Assembly (NCBI GenBank): GCA_033032865.1
Contig: JAWHQI010000005.1
Location: forward strand, 7,092,001 to 7,156,000
Direction: 5' to 3'
Length of the DNA stretch: 64,000 nt
Source of the DNA: Dactylorhiza incarnata
Lineage: Eukaryota; Streptophyta; Magnoliopsida; Asparagales; Orchidaceae
Shown one piece after another: positions 42,076 to 52,438 of the stretch. A program made the translations under genes and the position numbers. The notes under the pieces are model-generated. The model searched no databases. It saw nothing but the letters and a program-made list of their open reading frames with translations, and was not told the origin of the DNA. The number at the start of each line of letters is the position of its first letter. Position 1 is the first letter of the stretch.

Positions 42076-43503
42076 TCAGCGCGTCTGCAACCACATTCCC
42101 TTTCCGGGAGTGTAACGAATATCAAAGGTGTAGTCCCCCAGGAACTCCATCCACCTCCTTTGTCGCATATTCAACTCCTTCTGATCAAGCAGGTACTTGA
42201 GACTTTTGTGGTCGGTAAAGATGTCGATCTTCACGCCATATAAGTAGTGCCTCCATAACTTAAGAGCGAATACCACGGCCGCTAACTCCAAGTCATGGAC
42301 CGGGTAGTTCCTCTCATGTACCTTCAACTATCGGGAGCCATAAGCGATCACCTGCCCAAACTGCACCAGAACGCAACCCAAGTCGCTCCCCGAGGCGTCG
42401 CTATATATTTCATAACCCTCCGTTCCACATGGCGAGCATAGAATGGGCGCCGTGGTCAGACGGCTCTTCAGTTCCTCAAAAGCTCGTGCGCACTCAAGCG
42501 ACCAAGCGAACTTCTGATCTTTCCTAGTCAGCTTAGTGAGAGGAAGTGCGATCCTCAAAAAGTTCTCCACAAAGCGCCTATAATAACCGGCAAGTCCTAA
42601 GAAGCTTCGGACTTCAGCCACGTTTTTCAGCACAGGCCACTCTCGGATTGACGCTATCTTCGACGGATCGACTGTTATTCCTTCCCCACTAACGACATGA
42701 CCAAGGAATGCTACTGATGGTAGCCAAAACTCGCATTTGGAGAATTTAGCATATAGCTGACTCCTCCTTAAGGTGCTCAACACTGCGTGCAGATGCTCCG
42801 TATGCTCCTCTTCAGACTGAGAGTATACCAAAATATCGTCGATGAAGACGATGAAAAATCGGTCCAAATACTCTCGAAATGTTCTATTCATCAAGTCCAT
42901 AAATACCGACGACGCGTTGGAATGGACGAACGACATAACCGTGAACTCGTAGTGCCCTAAGCGGGTACTGAACGCCATCTTTGGAATATCACATTCCCTT
43001 ATACGAAGCTGATAATAGCCGGACCTTAAGTCTAGCTTCGAGTATACCGTCGACCCAACCAGTTGGTTGAATAAGTCGTCGATTCTTGGAATCGGATAGC
43101 GGTTCTTCTCGGTCAGCTTATTCAACTCTCTATAGTCGATGCATAGACGCAAGCTCCCGTCCTTCTATTTCACAAATAGAACTGGTGCACTCCAAGGGGA
43201 TGAACTTGGACGTACATAGCCTTGCTCTAGCAGTTCCTGCAGCTAAACTTTCAACTCTGCCAATTCCTTTGGCGCAATCCGGTACGGTGAACATGACACA
43301 GGTTTGGCACCTGACACTAACTCAATACATAAATCGATCTCTCGTTGGGGTGGAGCCCTAGGGAGTTCGTTAGGAAACACGTCCACATACTCTGCCACCA
43401 CGGGGACATCACTTAAACTGGGCTTAGGCATCGAAGCCTCCAACAACATGAAGAACAACTCCCCGCCTTTTCTCACCGCCTTGACTACCTGGAGAGAAGA
43501 CAT
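42076..43503 (-). pseudogene. Reverse transcriptase and RNase H of element C
   Basis: A single register from 43503 to 42076 is broken by TAG codons at 43243-43245, near 43166 and at 42328-42330. The RT has [43 protein letters not shown], the catalytic FIDDILVYS and [17 protein letters not shown]. RNase H follows ([44 protein letters not shown]). Near 42085 a one-base loss shifts the end (normally ADALSRR). The stops at 43243 and 42328 are both TAG where Gln fits, so each needs one C-to-T change. Confidence 0.85.
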
Positions 43504-43914
43504 CAGAGTCTTGCTTTCTCCTTACATGCCCGCAAATGTGGTCTCGTCACCGATGTTCTTTCCCAGAGTAACCTCCTTTCGATTGCAATCTATGTATGCT
43601 CACTGCTTCGAGAACCAGTCCATGCCAAAGATTATGTCAAACTTAGCTAGTGGTAGTAGTAACGCTTCCAAGTAGAATTCCTGATTCCCAATCTGCACCT
43701 TTACCCGACTCAACCTATCCGCGCTCATCTGAGATCCATTGGGTAGCACTACCTCCAGTCTATCCTTCACCAAGGTAGACGGTACTCCGATTCGCAACAC
43801 AAAGTCCTTAGACAAGAAGGAGTGCGATGTTCCAGTATCGAAGAGAGCTCTCGCCGGATAGTTGAAGATTAGAATGAAGCCTAAAAGCACATCAACAAGG
43901 ATATAGTCGTACAT
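43504..43914 (-). pseudogene. Aspartic protease of element C
   Basis: The frame 43914-43600 contains PARALFDTGTSHSFLSKDF, a Gypsy retropepsin active site (DTG), followed by the flap-like IIFGMDWFSK. A TGA at 43600-43602 and a TAA near 43525 interrupt the same register leading into the RT. It would cleave the gag-pol polyprotein. Confidence 0.8.
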
Positions 43915-45149
43915 ACAGTATAAATCACGCTAAGCTGTAAAAGCTAAATTTTAATTCATACCTGTAACAACATCATTTTGTCGGATGGCTTCTTGCTGTC
44001 CCAGCGAATAGACTCTCGACTAGGTCAGAGGTTGCTGGGAAGAAGAAGATTCCGCAGCTTTGCCTTTCTCCACATAAGAAGAACCTGCCGCACGAGCATA
44101 GTCCACCGCTCGGTTTCCAGCCTTCGGGGGACCACTTCGACACACTAGGGCTTTATGTCCCACCTTCCCGTAGGTGAAACATGTAATAGGACCCCGCGCA
44201 GTAGTTGCACCCGATACATTTGATGGAGCTGGTTCCGTGAACCTAGATTTCCTCTTATTTTTCTTGAACTCAGGCTTTACTTGAGAGGACGGCGCGAGAA
44301 ATTCTGGCTTCTTGCTGAGGCCTTTTGCGCGTTATACTCTCTGCATATCTAGTTCCAGTGATCTGGCAGTTTGCACCATAACCTGTAAGCCAAAAGTCAT
44401 AGGGCCTACCAAAAGCAGCCTTAACTCATCTTGAAGGCCTTCGTAGAATTTATTAGTCTTAGCTTCCTCATCTTCTACCAAAGATCCCGCATAGCGACTC
44501 ATTCTCGTGAACTCGTGCATGTAGTCGTCCACCGAACGATCGCCTTGAGTTAACCGCATAAACTCATTTTGCAATGCACGGCGCTGGGCAGTGGGACTAA
44601 ACCTCTAGAGAAACAGACCTGTGAACTCTGCAATCGAGACCTCGGTAATAACTCTACCGGCCAACTTGTGCGCTTCCAACTCATCCCACCAAAGTCATGC
44701 CTCTCCATTCAGAAGGAAAGTGGCTAAGGTGACTTTCATCGCCTCTTCAGTTGCTGTTGCCCTTAGAGTCTTCTTTACTATTGCCAGCCAATCCTCAGCC
44801 TCTGTTGGGGACTCAGTCCTAAGGAAGGTTGGAGGGTTGAAGCTTAGAAAGTGCTTCAATTGCTGGTCGCGCGCTCGCCCCACAGCTACATGTTCCACTC
44901 TCAGTTCCACCCTGGGCTCTACAACAGGTTCCGCTCTTGGCTCCACTGCAATAACATGCACCAGACCATCTCTGAAGTAGGAGTAGTAGGCTGTGCACGC
45001 CATTCAACTTGGTTATTGATCATCGCGAAGACTGCTTCAGCGACTAATCTAACCATCTCGGCAGAAGGAGCGGTCATTGGTACCTCAGAGGACGCACTAC
45101 TTTTGGCAGTGTTACGGGGTTGAGACTGCCCCGCACCACTCCTCGTCAC
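43915..45149 (-). pseudogene. Gag of element C with damaged zinc knuckle
   Basis: It starts at MTRSGAGQSQ (45149). A frameshift near 45000 moves it into the frame 45003-44332, which contains the Gypsy gag core (FLRTESPTEAEDWLAIVKKTLRA, MQNEFMRLTQGDRSVDDYMHEFTRMSRYAG, KFYEGLQDELRLLL). After a TAA at 44332-44334 the same register continues to a knuckle CFTYGKVGHKALVC near 44142-44187. The second Cys of CX2CX4HX4C is Tyr, a TGC-to-TAC change. A TAG near 44022 and other stops precede the protease. Gag and pol lie in one register, as expected for a Tekay-type single polyprotein. Confidence 0.8.
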
Positions 45150-45354
45150 CTATAATCATGCAAAACACAGATTAAGGACCGAAAACATAACAACAGACAA
45201 GCAAGGAACGCTCAGGTTCCGCAAACAAACACGATTTTCATTCCTAAGTGGACATTCTTGTTAGTTTTTAAATCATTTTAGGTGAACGCACAACACGTGC
45301 ACTCCACCCCTTAAAAGGAATCTGGCCTCGAATTCACAAAACTACGGATCGAAT

Positions 45355-45371
45355 CCTAAAGTCCGATACCA
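45355..45371 (-). other. Primer-binding site of element C
   Basis: The minus strand reads TGGTATCGGACTTTAGG three bases after the LTR. It starts like the initiator-Met site but differs after TGGTATC, so the cognate tRNA is uncertain. Confidence 0.7.
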
Positions 45372-45374
45372 AAT

Positions 45375-47098
45375 TGTAACACCCTGCCAGTACAGATAAT
45401 ATAATAGTAGGTCCGGCCAGGACCCCACGCCATACTATGCATACTAGTTAGGCATCATAAGGTGATAAACAGAAAAGAGCTACAACTACACCAGAGTGAA
45501 TAAAACATAAGCGGAAGCATTTGATTAAAACTTCATTTAGAACTGTCCACTATCCCAGGAATGAAACAATAGAGTTATGGCCTTAAGGCCTTACATTTAA
45601 AATAATGTCTCAAAACTCCAAAACATACATCGGCACGCATGCCAGCAATTTAAGGAAAGCAAAAGAGGGGAGGTTGGCCATCGAGGGCCAATCCAACATA
45701 AGCTCCAGCAAGCTATTTCCCACTTGGCTCACCTGCACCTGCAGCAACGATCCACCAAAACGTGTAAAACAAGTAACCGGTCAGCTAAAGCTGACCAATA
45801 TTATAACAACCCCACCCCTATAGACGGGGTGGCGGTACTCCTTCCCTGTAAGCAGACAGTATAGGCATAGATTATCAAGGTGCGTTCAAGCACCACATGT
45901 ATAAGCAATCAACACCAACATTGGCACGCACGACCATACATTTCGTGCTCTCAAGGCACTCTCACGGTGTACTCCCCGAGCCACAACTAACAACTCCTTA
46001 AACAAAGAGTTCGCATGAGCTTTGGCCGTCAGAATACCTTGTCTTACAGACCCTTCCCAACATCTTACGGTGCACCGAGGGCCTACCTCTTCACCAATCT
46101 GGTATGGGGGCGGGTTTGGATCAGCTTTGCCCATGCTCAACTTGTCGACATCAATCGTCCAACGCAGGTACGACTTCACCTCGGCCCGAACGATGAAAGG
46201 AGGCTTCACACCTCAACAAACAACTCCCTAGGAGCTGCCGCCGGTGCTAGCCCTAGCGCCGGGCGATAATGACAGATCATCGAATCTGCCCACAACTTCG
46301 AGTATTTCCTGGAGGTTTACTCCAGGACTCCCTGCAGTACCCTACAGTACATAGAACCTGAAAATAGCGCATACAAGATCACAGAGTCTTCTCCGGCACA
46401 ATCGACAATATAGCCATCACCAATCCAGACCAACCTATCCAGATGGGTTTCACACACAATGCCTATGTCTGTACTATGATTTCGGATGCTAAATGCAAGT
46501 AACCAAAGGGGATCAAAATGATCAACCGGCTAGAAAACTTCCCTTTCTCCACCAATCGGTGGAGTGTTTTCCATGCAATCATGCCAATAAAAAGGAGGAC
46601 TTCACTTGTCCAAGTAGAAGATCGTTACCCTTGTCGTTTTCTTCGGCATCACAAGAATCCAAGATTCTAGTCGGATGGAAAGGACCGCATCGGGCTGCTC
46701 TCCGTGGATCTGTAAACGGCTCGCGATTCGGAGCTTTGGAGCTCCGTCAATGGCGGAAGATGCCTTCTTCTTCCTCCTTGGCTTAGCTCTTTCTCAAGCG
46801 TGATGAAAGATAAGACTTAGAATAATAATGATAAACCCTCCTCTGGTTAAGGCCTACGGATTCTCGGAATAAATCCCAACCATCGGATCTAAAACCCTTT
46901 GGATTTGACAGCCACGATCTCAAATCACGGATCTGTAATGCAAGCTACCGCCGACGCTAACACTAGCGCCAGCGCTAGCTCTCGACGGTTGCCTCACTGT
47001 CTCGACGGTTGCCTCACGGTCTCGATGGTTGGACCTATGGCCGGTGCTAACGCTAGCTCCCAGTAGCAGATTTCTCTATTAGGGTTTTGGGTGTTACA
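45375..47098 (-). repeat. 5' LTR of element C
   Basis: It matches the interrupted left LTR with scattered substitutions and a deletion near 47045 in one palindrome cluster. Palindromes lie at about 46235-46268, 46946-46980 and 47025-47060. No clear TATA box was found on the minus strand between the clusters and the primer site. Confidence 0.9.
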
Positions 47099-47592
47099 TA
47101 GTCTCTCCCAAAATAATTCATTTTCGTGCATGAGAGTCAGAGCAAAATGTTATTTAAATAGAGCTATATTAGCTATCACTTGCGGTTGTACCTATCACCG
47201 AGCGGTAGCTTATTAATTGAATTTCCCTATCTTCCCATCTTGATTTAGAAGCTAAGCTTGTTATCTTAGGCAATACTTATCATGGAGCGGCAGACCTATC
47301 ACCGGGAGGTAGCTCAATATTGCAGCGTGCAAAAATGAGTCCTCCTCCTTTATTTGGCTTTCCAATCATTCTGTGATTATTAGGGTTTCCTAATGGTTAC
47401 TGTCGCATGATATCCCTATCATCATGCATTGAGTCTTTACATAATTAGCTCCTTGCTCCCACCAAGTCGCTTTTGAATTGCTCTTTGTCAGCTGTCATTT
47501 TGGAATGAAAGCTGCCACCGACGCTAAGACCTATTGTCGGGCAGTAGGAGGCAATTCAGTTCATATCTCTAATTGTGTAACCCGATCATATT
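47099..47592. other. Unassigned 0.5-kb segment between elements C and E, probably LTR-derived
   Basis: There is no coding frame. Two palindromes stand out: CTATCACCGAGCGGTAG-like sequences at about 47192-47210 and 47308-47322, and CTGCCACCGACGCTAAGACC...GGGCAGTAG at 47511-47547. The second has the same design as the C LTR palindrome at 33113-33148. Before C inserted, this segment adjoined the start of D's LTR. Confidence 0.5.
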
Positions 47593-47919
47593 TGAAAGTG
47601 CACAGTGTGCCTCTGAGAATTCTCTAGAGGGGGGGTGAATAGAGATTTAAAAATTATTTATATCATAATTATGCATACAATAAAACACCTAAGGAATTAT
47701 GCTTCAGCAACACCAAGGTGCAGAATAAATAAAGTGCAGTAATTATAAAAAATAGAGAAACAGTAAGCAGTAAATAAGGGGACAAAACAGAAAAAAATAC
47801 AATATAGAAGACACAAGATTTTATAGAGGTTCCCCAAAATGTGGGTAGTCCTCTCTTCTACCACCTGGTAGGAATGCACAACTTGTGCCTAAGTCTTTTG
47901 ATAAGGAGACTCTTAGAAC

Positions 47920-48110
47920 CAAAGATCTTTTGATGAGAAGATCTTGAACCACTCAGATCTTTTGATAAGGAGATCTTGAACCACTCAGATCTTTTGATAA
48001 GGAGATCTTAAACCACTCAGATCTTTTGATAAGGAGATCTTGAACCACTCAGATCTTTTGATAAGGAGATCTTGAACCACTGAATCCTTTGAAGAGGGAT
48101 TCTTAAAACT
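47920..48110 (-). repeat. 32-bp tandem repeat in the E LTR
   Basis: Five to six copies of a unit containing CAGATCTTTTGATAAGGAG, each followed by ATCTTGAACCACT. It occupies the position held by other minisatellites in the related LTRs of K. Confidence 0.88.
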
Positions 48111-48929
48111 CTGTACAGTTGAAGAAGTTGAAGAAAGAAGGAGGATGGAGAAAAAGAATTCTATTCTCAGAATTCTGTAGAAGCTTTCACCTTTTATTTT
48201 TCCTTTCTATGGATCTGCTAATGACGAATCCTTGCTTAAGATTGTGATGTTTTGCAAGGGTTATTTTCTTCAGATCATGTTGTCTTTCTTCAGCTTGCTA
48301 TCTGGCTGCTATATGATGTTGATGAAGAAGCAACTTAGTTTTGTGTTCTAAAAGAGCACTTGTTTTTCTCCGTTTGTCTCTGATAGGGTTCCAGGAGGAA
48401 GAAGAAGAAGTGGGAACCCTAATCGACCAAAAAAATTATATCAGATAGTGATGAATGCTCTATATTCTTCTCTCTTCTCTTCCTATTTATTGTCCATCAT
48501 TAATTTTTGAATTCTTTTACCCTTTTAGGTTGTCCTGAAAAGGCACAATCTTGGACAACTAATCCTTCTTTCTTCATTTGCTCATGACCCGTCTGCCAAC
48601 TATTTGAATCCTTTCCAAGAAAGCTTTTCCTGTATTCTTTACTGCTCCTCTCCATTCTAGGCAATAAATAAGCTATTGTAGAATGGTCTTTAGTGTTGTG
48701 GGCCTTCAGAGAGAGTTCTAAAAGGACACCTGAAAAGGTTTCCTTTTCAGACGGTATTCGATGCTTCGTTGACTTCATTTTCTCTCTTATCGATGTGCCT
48801 TCTAGTTCTTGTAAGAGCAGCTTCGAATTCCTTCTTGCTCTGGTTGAACTCTGTTGTCAACATTGCGTCTATTACTTATCAACGTAACCACCAAGTTGAA
48901 GACTTCATTCTGAACTTCATTGTCTGCGT

Positions 48930-49155
48930 CGAATTGTGGTCGACGTTGCGTCGACTTCAGATGGCTTCGACAGATACTTCCTTCTGTGTTAAATTGAAGT
49001 TGAGGTTGTGTCGACTTCTAAAATAACTTCGACACGCTCCTTTATCTATGTAGACTTCTATTCGACGTAGCGTCAACTTGATATACTTTGATAGAGAGCT
49101 TGAGTTGCTTGGACTTCTTGTCTGAGTTGCGTCGACAACAAGTCGAAGTTGCGTC
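48930..49155. repeat. GTCGAC / TTGCGTCGA motif cluster in E U3
   Basis: About eight copies of TTGCGTCGACTTC-like or TTCGACG-like sequences occur on alternating strands, upstream of the minus-strand TATA-like box. It is weaker than the arrays of B, D or K but of the same design. Confidence 0.6.
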
Positions 49156-49352
49156 AAATTATATTCGATGCAAGTATTGATTCAACTCAGATTGTGCTTG
49201 CCCTGACCTAGTCTTGACACTCTAAGTTGAGTGTGACATCCTAATACATCTAATGACCAAATTAACCTTACTATATAATGGGTAATAAATCCAAAGAGAT
49301 AAAATCACTTTAGTTAATTTATTAAGTTAAATCCAAGGAGTTTTTCCCAACA

Positions 49353-49572
49353 ATCTCCCCTATTTATCTTAACAAATTTTACAGATTTTGTTAAAGTGAT
49401 TTTACATATTCTTTTGCATAAACAGAGATATATACAAGTCAACATAGATAATTACAGTATGATAGAATGAGATCACAAAATATTTTATACATTGTCAAGT
49501 GTTAGTTAATGTTCACCACACCACCTTTCCTTTTTGTTTCTCTTTAGACAGTATAACAGAATTACCTGAGTT
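49353..49572 (-). other. Polypurine tract and 3' UTR of element E
   Basis: The minus strand ends with AAATAGGGGAGAT before the LTR. The rest is AT-rich and non-coding. Confidence 0.7.
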
Positions 49573-49830
49573 TTATTGCTCCTTCTCAGGGGTTTTCCTT
49601 TTTCTTGAAAACACCTTTGGAATTATCTTCCTTTGAGCAAAGTTTAGAGGCTCATCATCTCCAGGAGACATTACTGCTTCTTCAGCAACATTGTCCTTAG
49701 GTAGCTCCCCCTGAATCTGTGCATCCAGCTCAGCATTATGAACATCTTCCTTTACAATCATGGCCACCTCATCCAACAAATTATAATCATGGAGCTCCCA
49801 CTGGACCACTGCTGTACCTACAACAATCAA
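49573..49830 (-). pseudogene. C-terminal remnant of the SIRE-type extra ORF of element E
   Basis: An 85-codon acidic frame ends KVFSRKRKTPEKEQ, a basic tail comparable in position to the end of the 920-codon ORF of J. Upstream, stops interrupt it before element F cuts in at 49926. No domain is recognisable on its own; the call rests on position before the polypurine tract and LTR. Confidence 0.5.
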
Positions 49831-49926
49831 TTCAATTTCTAGATTCCTTTAAACTTCTACAATTGACTCCCCATGAGTAGATGAGAGCTCCCCCTAATTT
49901 TCTGCAACTGGTTCCTGAAAGATTAT

Positions 49927-50605
49927 TGTACAACCCTGTATTAGCCGAGTGGGCCCCCAGACCCAAGGGATCTTTTCAAGCATGGTTTTTCTGCACAATT
50001 CAGGAGAGGAAGAGAGGAGGCGAGTGGTGGAGGCAGGAGCCGCCTGCTCGACCAACTAAGTGGAGGGGCGAGAGGAGGAGGGGTCCGACCCCCCTCTCGC
50101 CCCCATCTCAAGTGGAGGGGCGAGAGGAGGAGGGGGATGACCCCTTTCTCGCCCGGCCCCGGGAGGGTGTTCTGGACTGCGTTTAGCGCCTCGGAACAGC
50201 GGGATTTGGCTGTTCGCATGCCAAATCCGAGGGTATTTTGGTAATCTCGTAGGCCAGATTGTGGTTATTTGCAGACCAAGTTCAAAATCCTATAAATAGG
50301 CCCAAGGGGACACCATTTGGAGGCACTTCTCTTTAGGCCTTTCTCTCTCCCTAGTTAGATTTTGGTGGGTGGAGAGAGCCTCCAAAGGTGCCCAAGCTTA
50401 GCATTGGCTTGGGAGGGGAAGCACTCTAAGATCTTCCGGGTGTGTGGTGGGACCTCCTCGCTAAGCCCTTGGCCTTGTTCCTAGTTCCTTAGCCCCTTAG
50501 CCTAGAGCTCTCCCTCGGGGGGAGTAAGGGTTGGTCACCCCTCAACCTGTTGAGGGCCTGAACTCCACAGAGACTAAGTCTTGTTCTCAAGTCTTGGTTT
50601 CAACA
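49927..50605 (+). repeat. 5' LTR of element F
   Basis: It is 679 bp, about 320 bp shorter than the A LTR. Much of the difference is in the hairpin block, which has two units here (50064-50160) against about seven in A. The TATA box is at 50291-50298. Confidence 0.87.
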
Positions 50606-50654
50606 TTTATGGTGCGGTGAGCGTGGACAGTGACCAATTCAAGAAACTCTCAAG

Positions 50655-51257
50655 ATGAGCTCCATTGCTGGAGGTGGGGGATCCGACCCAAGCCACTCGC
50701 AGCCCCCGGTGGTTGGAGTGAAGTTGGAGATGTTTGAAAATTTCAAGCGAGAGGTCCTGCAGACCTTGCAGCTAACTTTCTCCACGATAGGCGAATGCAG
50801 TAGAGGAAGTGGTCCGGAGGTCTTGCCTCAGCAGGTGGGCGAGAGCACTCTCGGCCAGCAATCCAGGAAGGAGGTGCCAGTGGGAGGGGGGGGAGTGGGG
50901 AGGCATTCGGCCCCCACTCGCCCAGTCCCCCAGGAGGGGGCGAGTGGGGAGGTCCCAGACCCCCACTCGTCCAGCCCCAAGGGGGCGAGTGGGGAGGTCC
51001 CAGACCCCCACTCGCCCAGCCCCAAGGGGGCGAGTGGGGAGGTCCCAGACCCCCACTTGCCCAGCCCTAAGGGGGCGAGTGGGGAGGTCCCAGACCCCCA
51101 CTCGCCCAGCCCCAAGGCGGTGAGTGGAGAGGTCCCAGACCCTCACTCGCCTAGCCCTAAGGGGGCGAGTGGGGAGACCCCAGACCCCCACTCGCCCAGC
51201 CCCAAGGGGGCGAGTGGGGAGGTCCCAGACACCCACTCGCCCAGCCCCAAAGAGGGG
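50655..51257 (+). pseudogene. N-terminal gag of element F, cut by G
   Basis: ATG 50655 opens MSSIAGGGGSDPSHSQPP...LEMFENFKREVLQTLQ, the same start as A's gag but without A's frameshift. About eight 15-residue repeats (SGEVPDPHSPSPKGA-like) then run to the insertion of G at 51257. The frame stays open throughout. The capsid-like core found in A lies beyond the break. Confidence 0.8.
50893..51253 (+). repeat. About eight in-frame 45-bp hairpin repeats within gag of element F
   Basis: The period is 45 bp between 50941 and 51211, with one diverged unit upstream. Arms are GGGCGAGTGGGG and CCCCACTCGCCC, as in A, while the centres differ (GGTCCCAGA in F, GGCGCCAGG in A). Confidence 0.92.
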
Positions 51258-52412
51258 TGATGAGTACTTCTTGTACTCATCTTTTAGTATAAGTTTAATA
51301 TATTTTTAATATGAAATTATCTATTTTTTATGCTTTTCTTATTTAATTTATTATCTTTTCAATTTAATAAACTAACTTGAGCTTTCTCTGTGTATTTCAG
51401 GTTTTTCTGGACACATTGGACCAAAACTTCAAGTACACGCTCAAGATCACGGGCGTGACCATGGGCGTGTAACCTGCGCGGTGTTCCAGACCTGCTTCCG
51501 CTGACTCGGGGTCGTTCCGTGAAGAGTTCGCCAAGTACACGCCCCAGGTCACGCCCGTGACCAAGGGCGTGACCCAATGTCACGGCCACGACCCGCTGAG
51601 ACGAATCAGCCCACTGAGACGAATCAATTCGCTGAGATCAAGCCTTAAACGCCCCAGGTCACGAGCGTGACCAGGGGGCGTGACATCCTGTCACGGCCAT
51701 GACCCACCACCAGCAGCCAGATCGAGTCGCCACGTCAATTAAAATTACATGCCCAAGGTCACGGGCGTGACCAGGGCCGTGACTCATCCCGCGCCACTTC
51801 CCGCCGCTTCCCGCCAAAGACTCCCACCAGAAGCACGATTTGAAGATTACATGCCCTAGGTCACGGGCATGACCTAGGGTGTAACACACAAATTTCTCCT
51901 ACAATACAGCCATCCGGCGTCCTTTCCACACCCCGAAGATCGCGGGCCTTACACGCCCTTGGTCATGGGCGTGACCGAGGGCGTGTAACCCAGAATTTTC
52001 AGCTATAAAAAAGCAGCTCCTCCAGATTATCAAGACACCTTGTATTGGAGTCCAAGCCTCCATTTTCTTGCTTATTTCCGTGTTTTTAAGTATTCTAGCT
52101 TACTTTTTCTTGCACTTGTAATTTCTCTTTCAATAGTTGTAATTTCTTTTCTTGAATTAATAAAATTTGTTGTTTTTATTCATCCATTCTTCTATTTTGT
52201 CTGCCTCTCTTTTCATTAGTTATAATCTTCTAGTGAGTTACTTTTCTTATTGCAACCAAATCAAAGTGCTTTTTTATAGAACAATAGAGATCGTCTTGAG
52301 TAAGAGTAATCAACACGCCCGGATTTTATACGACCTTGGTTTTATAAAGCCTATACTACATTCGACACGGTACAATTGCCATTGTCGTTTGCAAGAATAG
52401 TTTTGCTCATCA
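51258..52412 (+). repeat. 5' LTR of element G
   Basis: 1155 bp with terminal inverted TGATGAG / CTCATCA. The TATA box is at 52003-52010. Upstream are about six GTCACGGGCGTGAC hairpins (51440-51990) and a CGCTGAGACGA cluster (51593-51640). Confidence 0.85.
51440..51990. repeat. GGTCACG-GG-CGTGACC hairpin array in G U3
   Basis: Six clusters at roughly 100-bp spacing (near 51446, 51545, 51657, 51755, 51858 and 51960), each with one or two GTCACG/CGTGAC inverted pairs. The last ends about 14 bp before the TATA box. Confidence 0.88.
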
Positions 52413-52418
52413 AGTTTT

Positions 52419-52438
52419 TGGCGCCGTTGCCGGGGATC
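52419..52438 (+). other. Primer-binding site of element G (tRNA-Asp type)
   Basis: TGGCGCCGTTGCCGGGGATC lies six bases after the LTR end, as in element B. Confidence 0.88.

Larger units (their letters stand above)
32253..47098 (-). mobile_element. Element C: Tekay/Del-type Gypsy chromovirus, interrupted by element B
   Basis: LTRs run TGTAACACCC...GGTGTTACA. The left LTR spans 32253-40436 and contains element B; the right is 45375-47098 (1724 bp). The internal region reads, on the minus strand, gag, protease, RT, RNase H, integrase and chromodomain. The flanks CAGTC (32248-32252) and TAGTC (47099-47103) match at four of five bases, as expected for an older target-site duplication. Confidence 0.9.
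47593..49352 (-). repeat. 3' LTR of element E
   Basis: On the minus strand it runs from TGTTGGGAAAAACTCC to GCACACTGTGCACTTTCA (1760 bp). A minus-strand TATA-like box (AATAAATA) lies at about 48484-48491. Upstream (48930-49150) are several GTCGAC and TTGCGTCGA motifs. Downstream are a 32-bp repeat block and the tail CTCTATTCACC...CTCTAGAG. Confidence 0.78.
47593..49926 (-). mobile_element. Element E: 3' end of a SIRE-like Copia element, interrupted by F
   Basis: It comprises a 3' LTR (49352-47593), a polypurine tract (49353-49366) and the tail of an extra ORF, cut at 49926 by element F. The rest lies beyond the F/G/H stack, outside the window. Confidence 0.75.
49927..51257 (+). mobile_element. 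Element F: Tat-type Gypsy, 5' LTR and partial gag, interrupted by G
   Basis: The LTR (49927-50605) and gag start are clearly related to element A: same TGTACAACCCTGTATT start, same GGTTTCAACA end, same gag N-terminus. The element is cut at 51257 by the LTR of G. Its remainder is outside the window. Confidence 0.85.
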
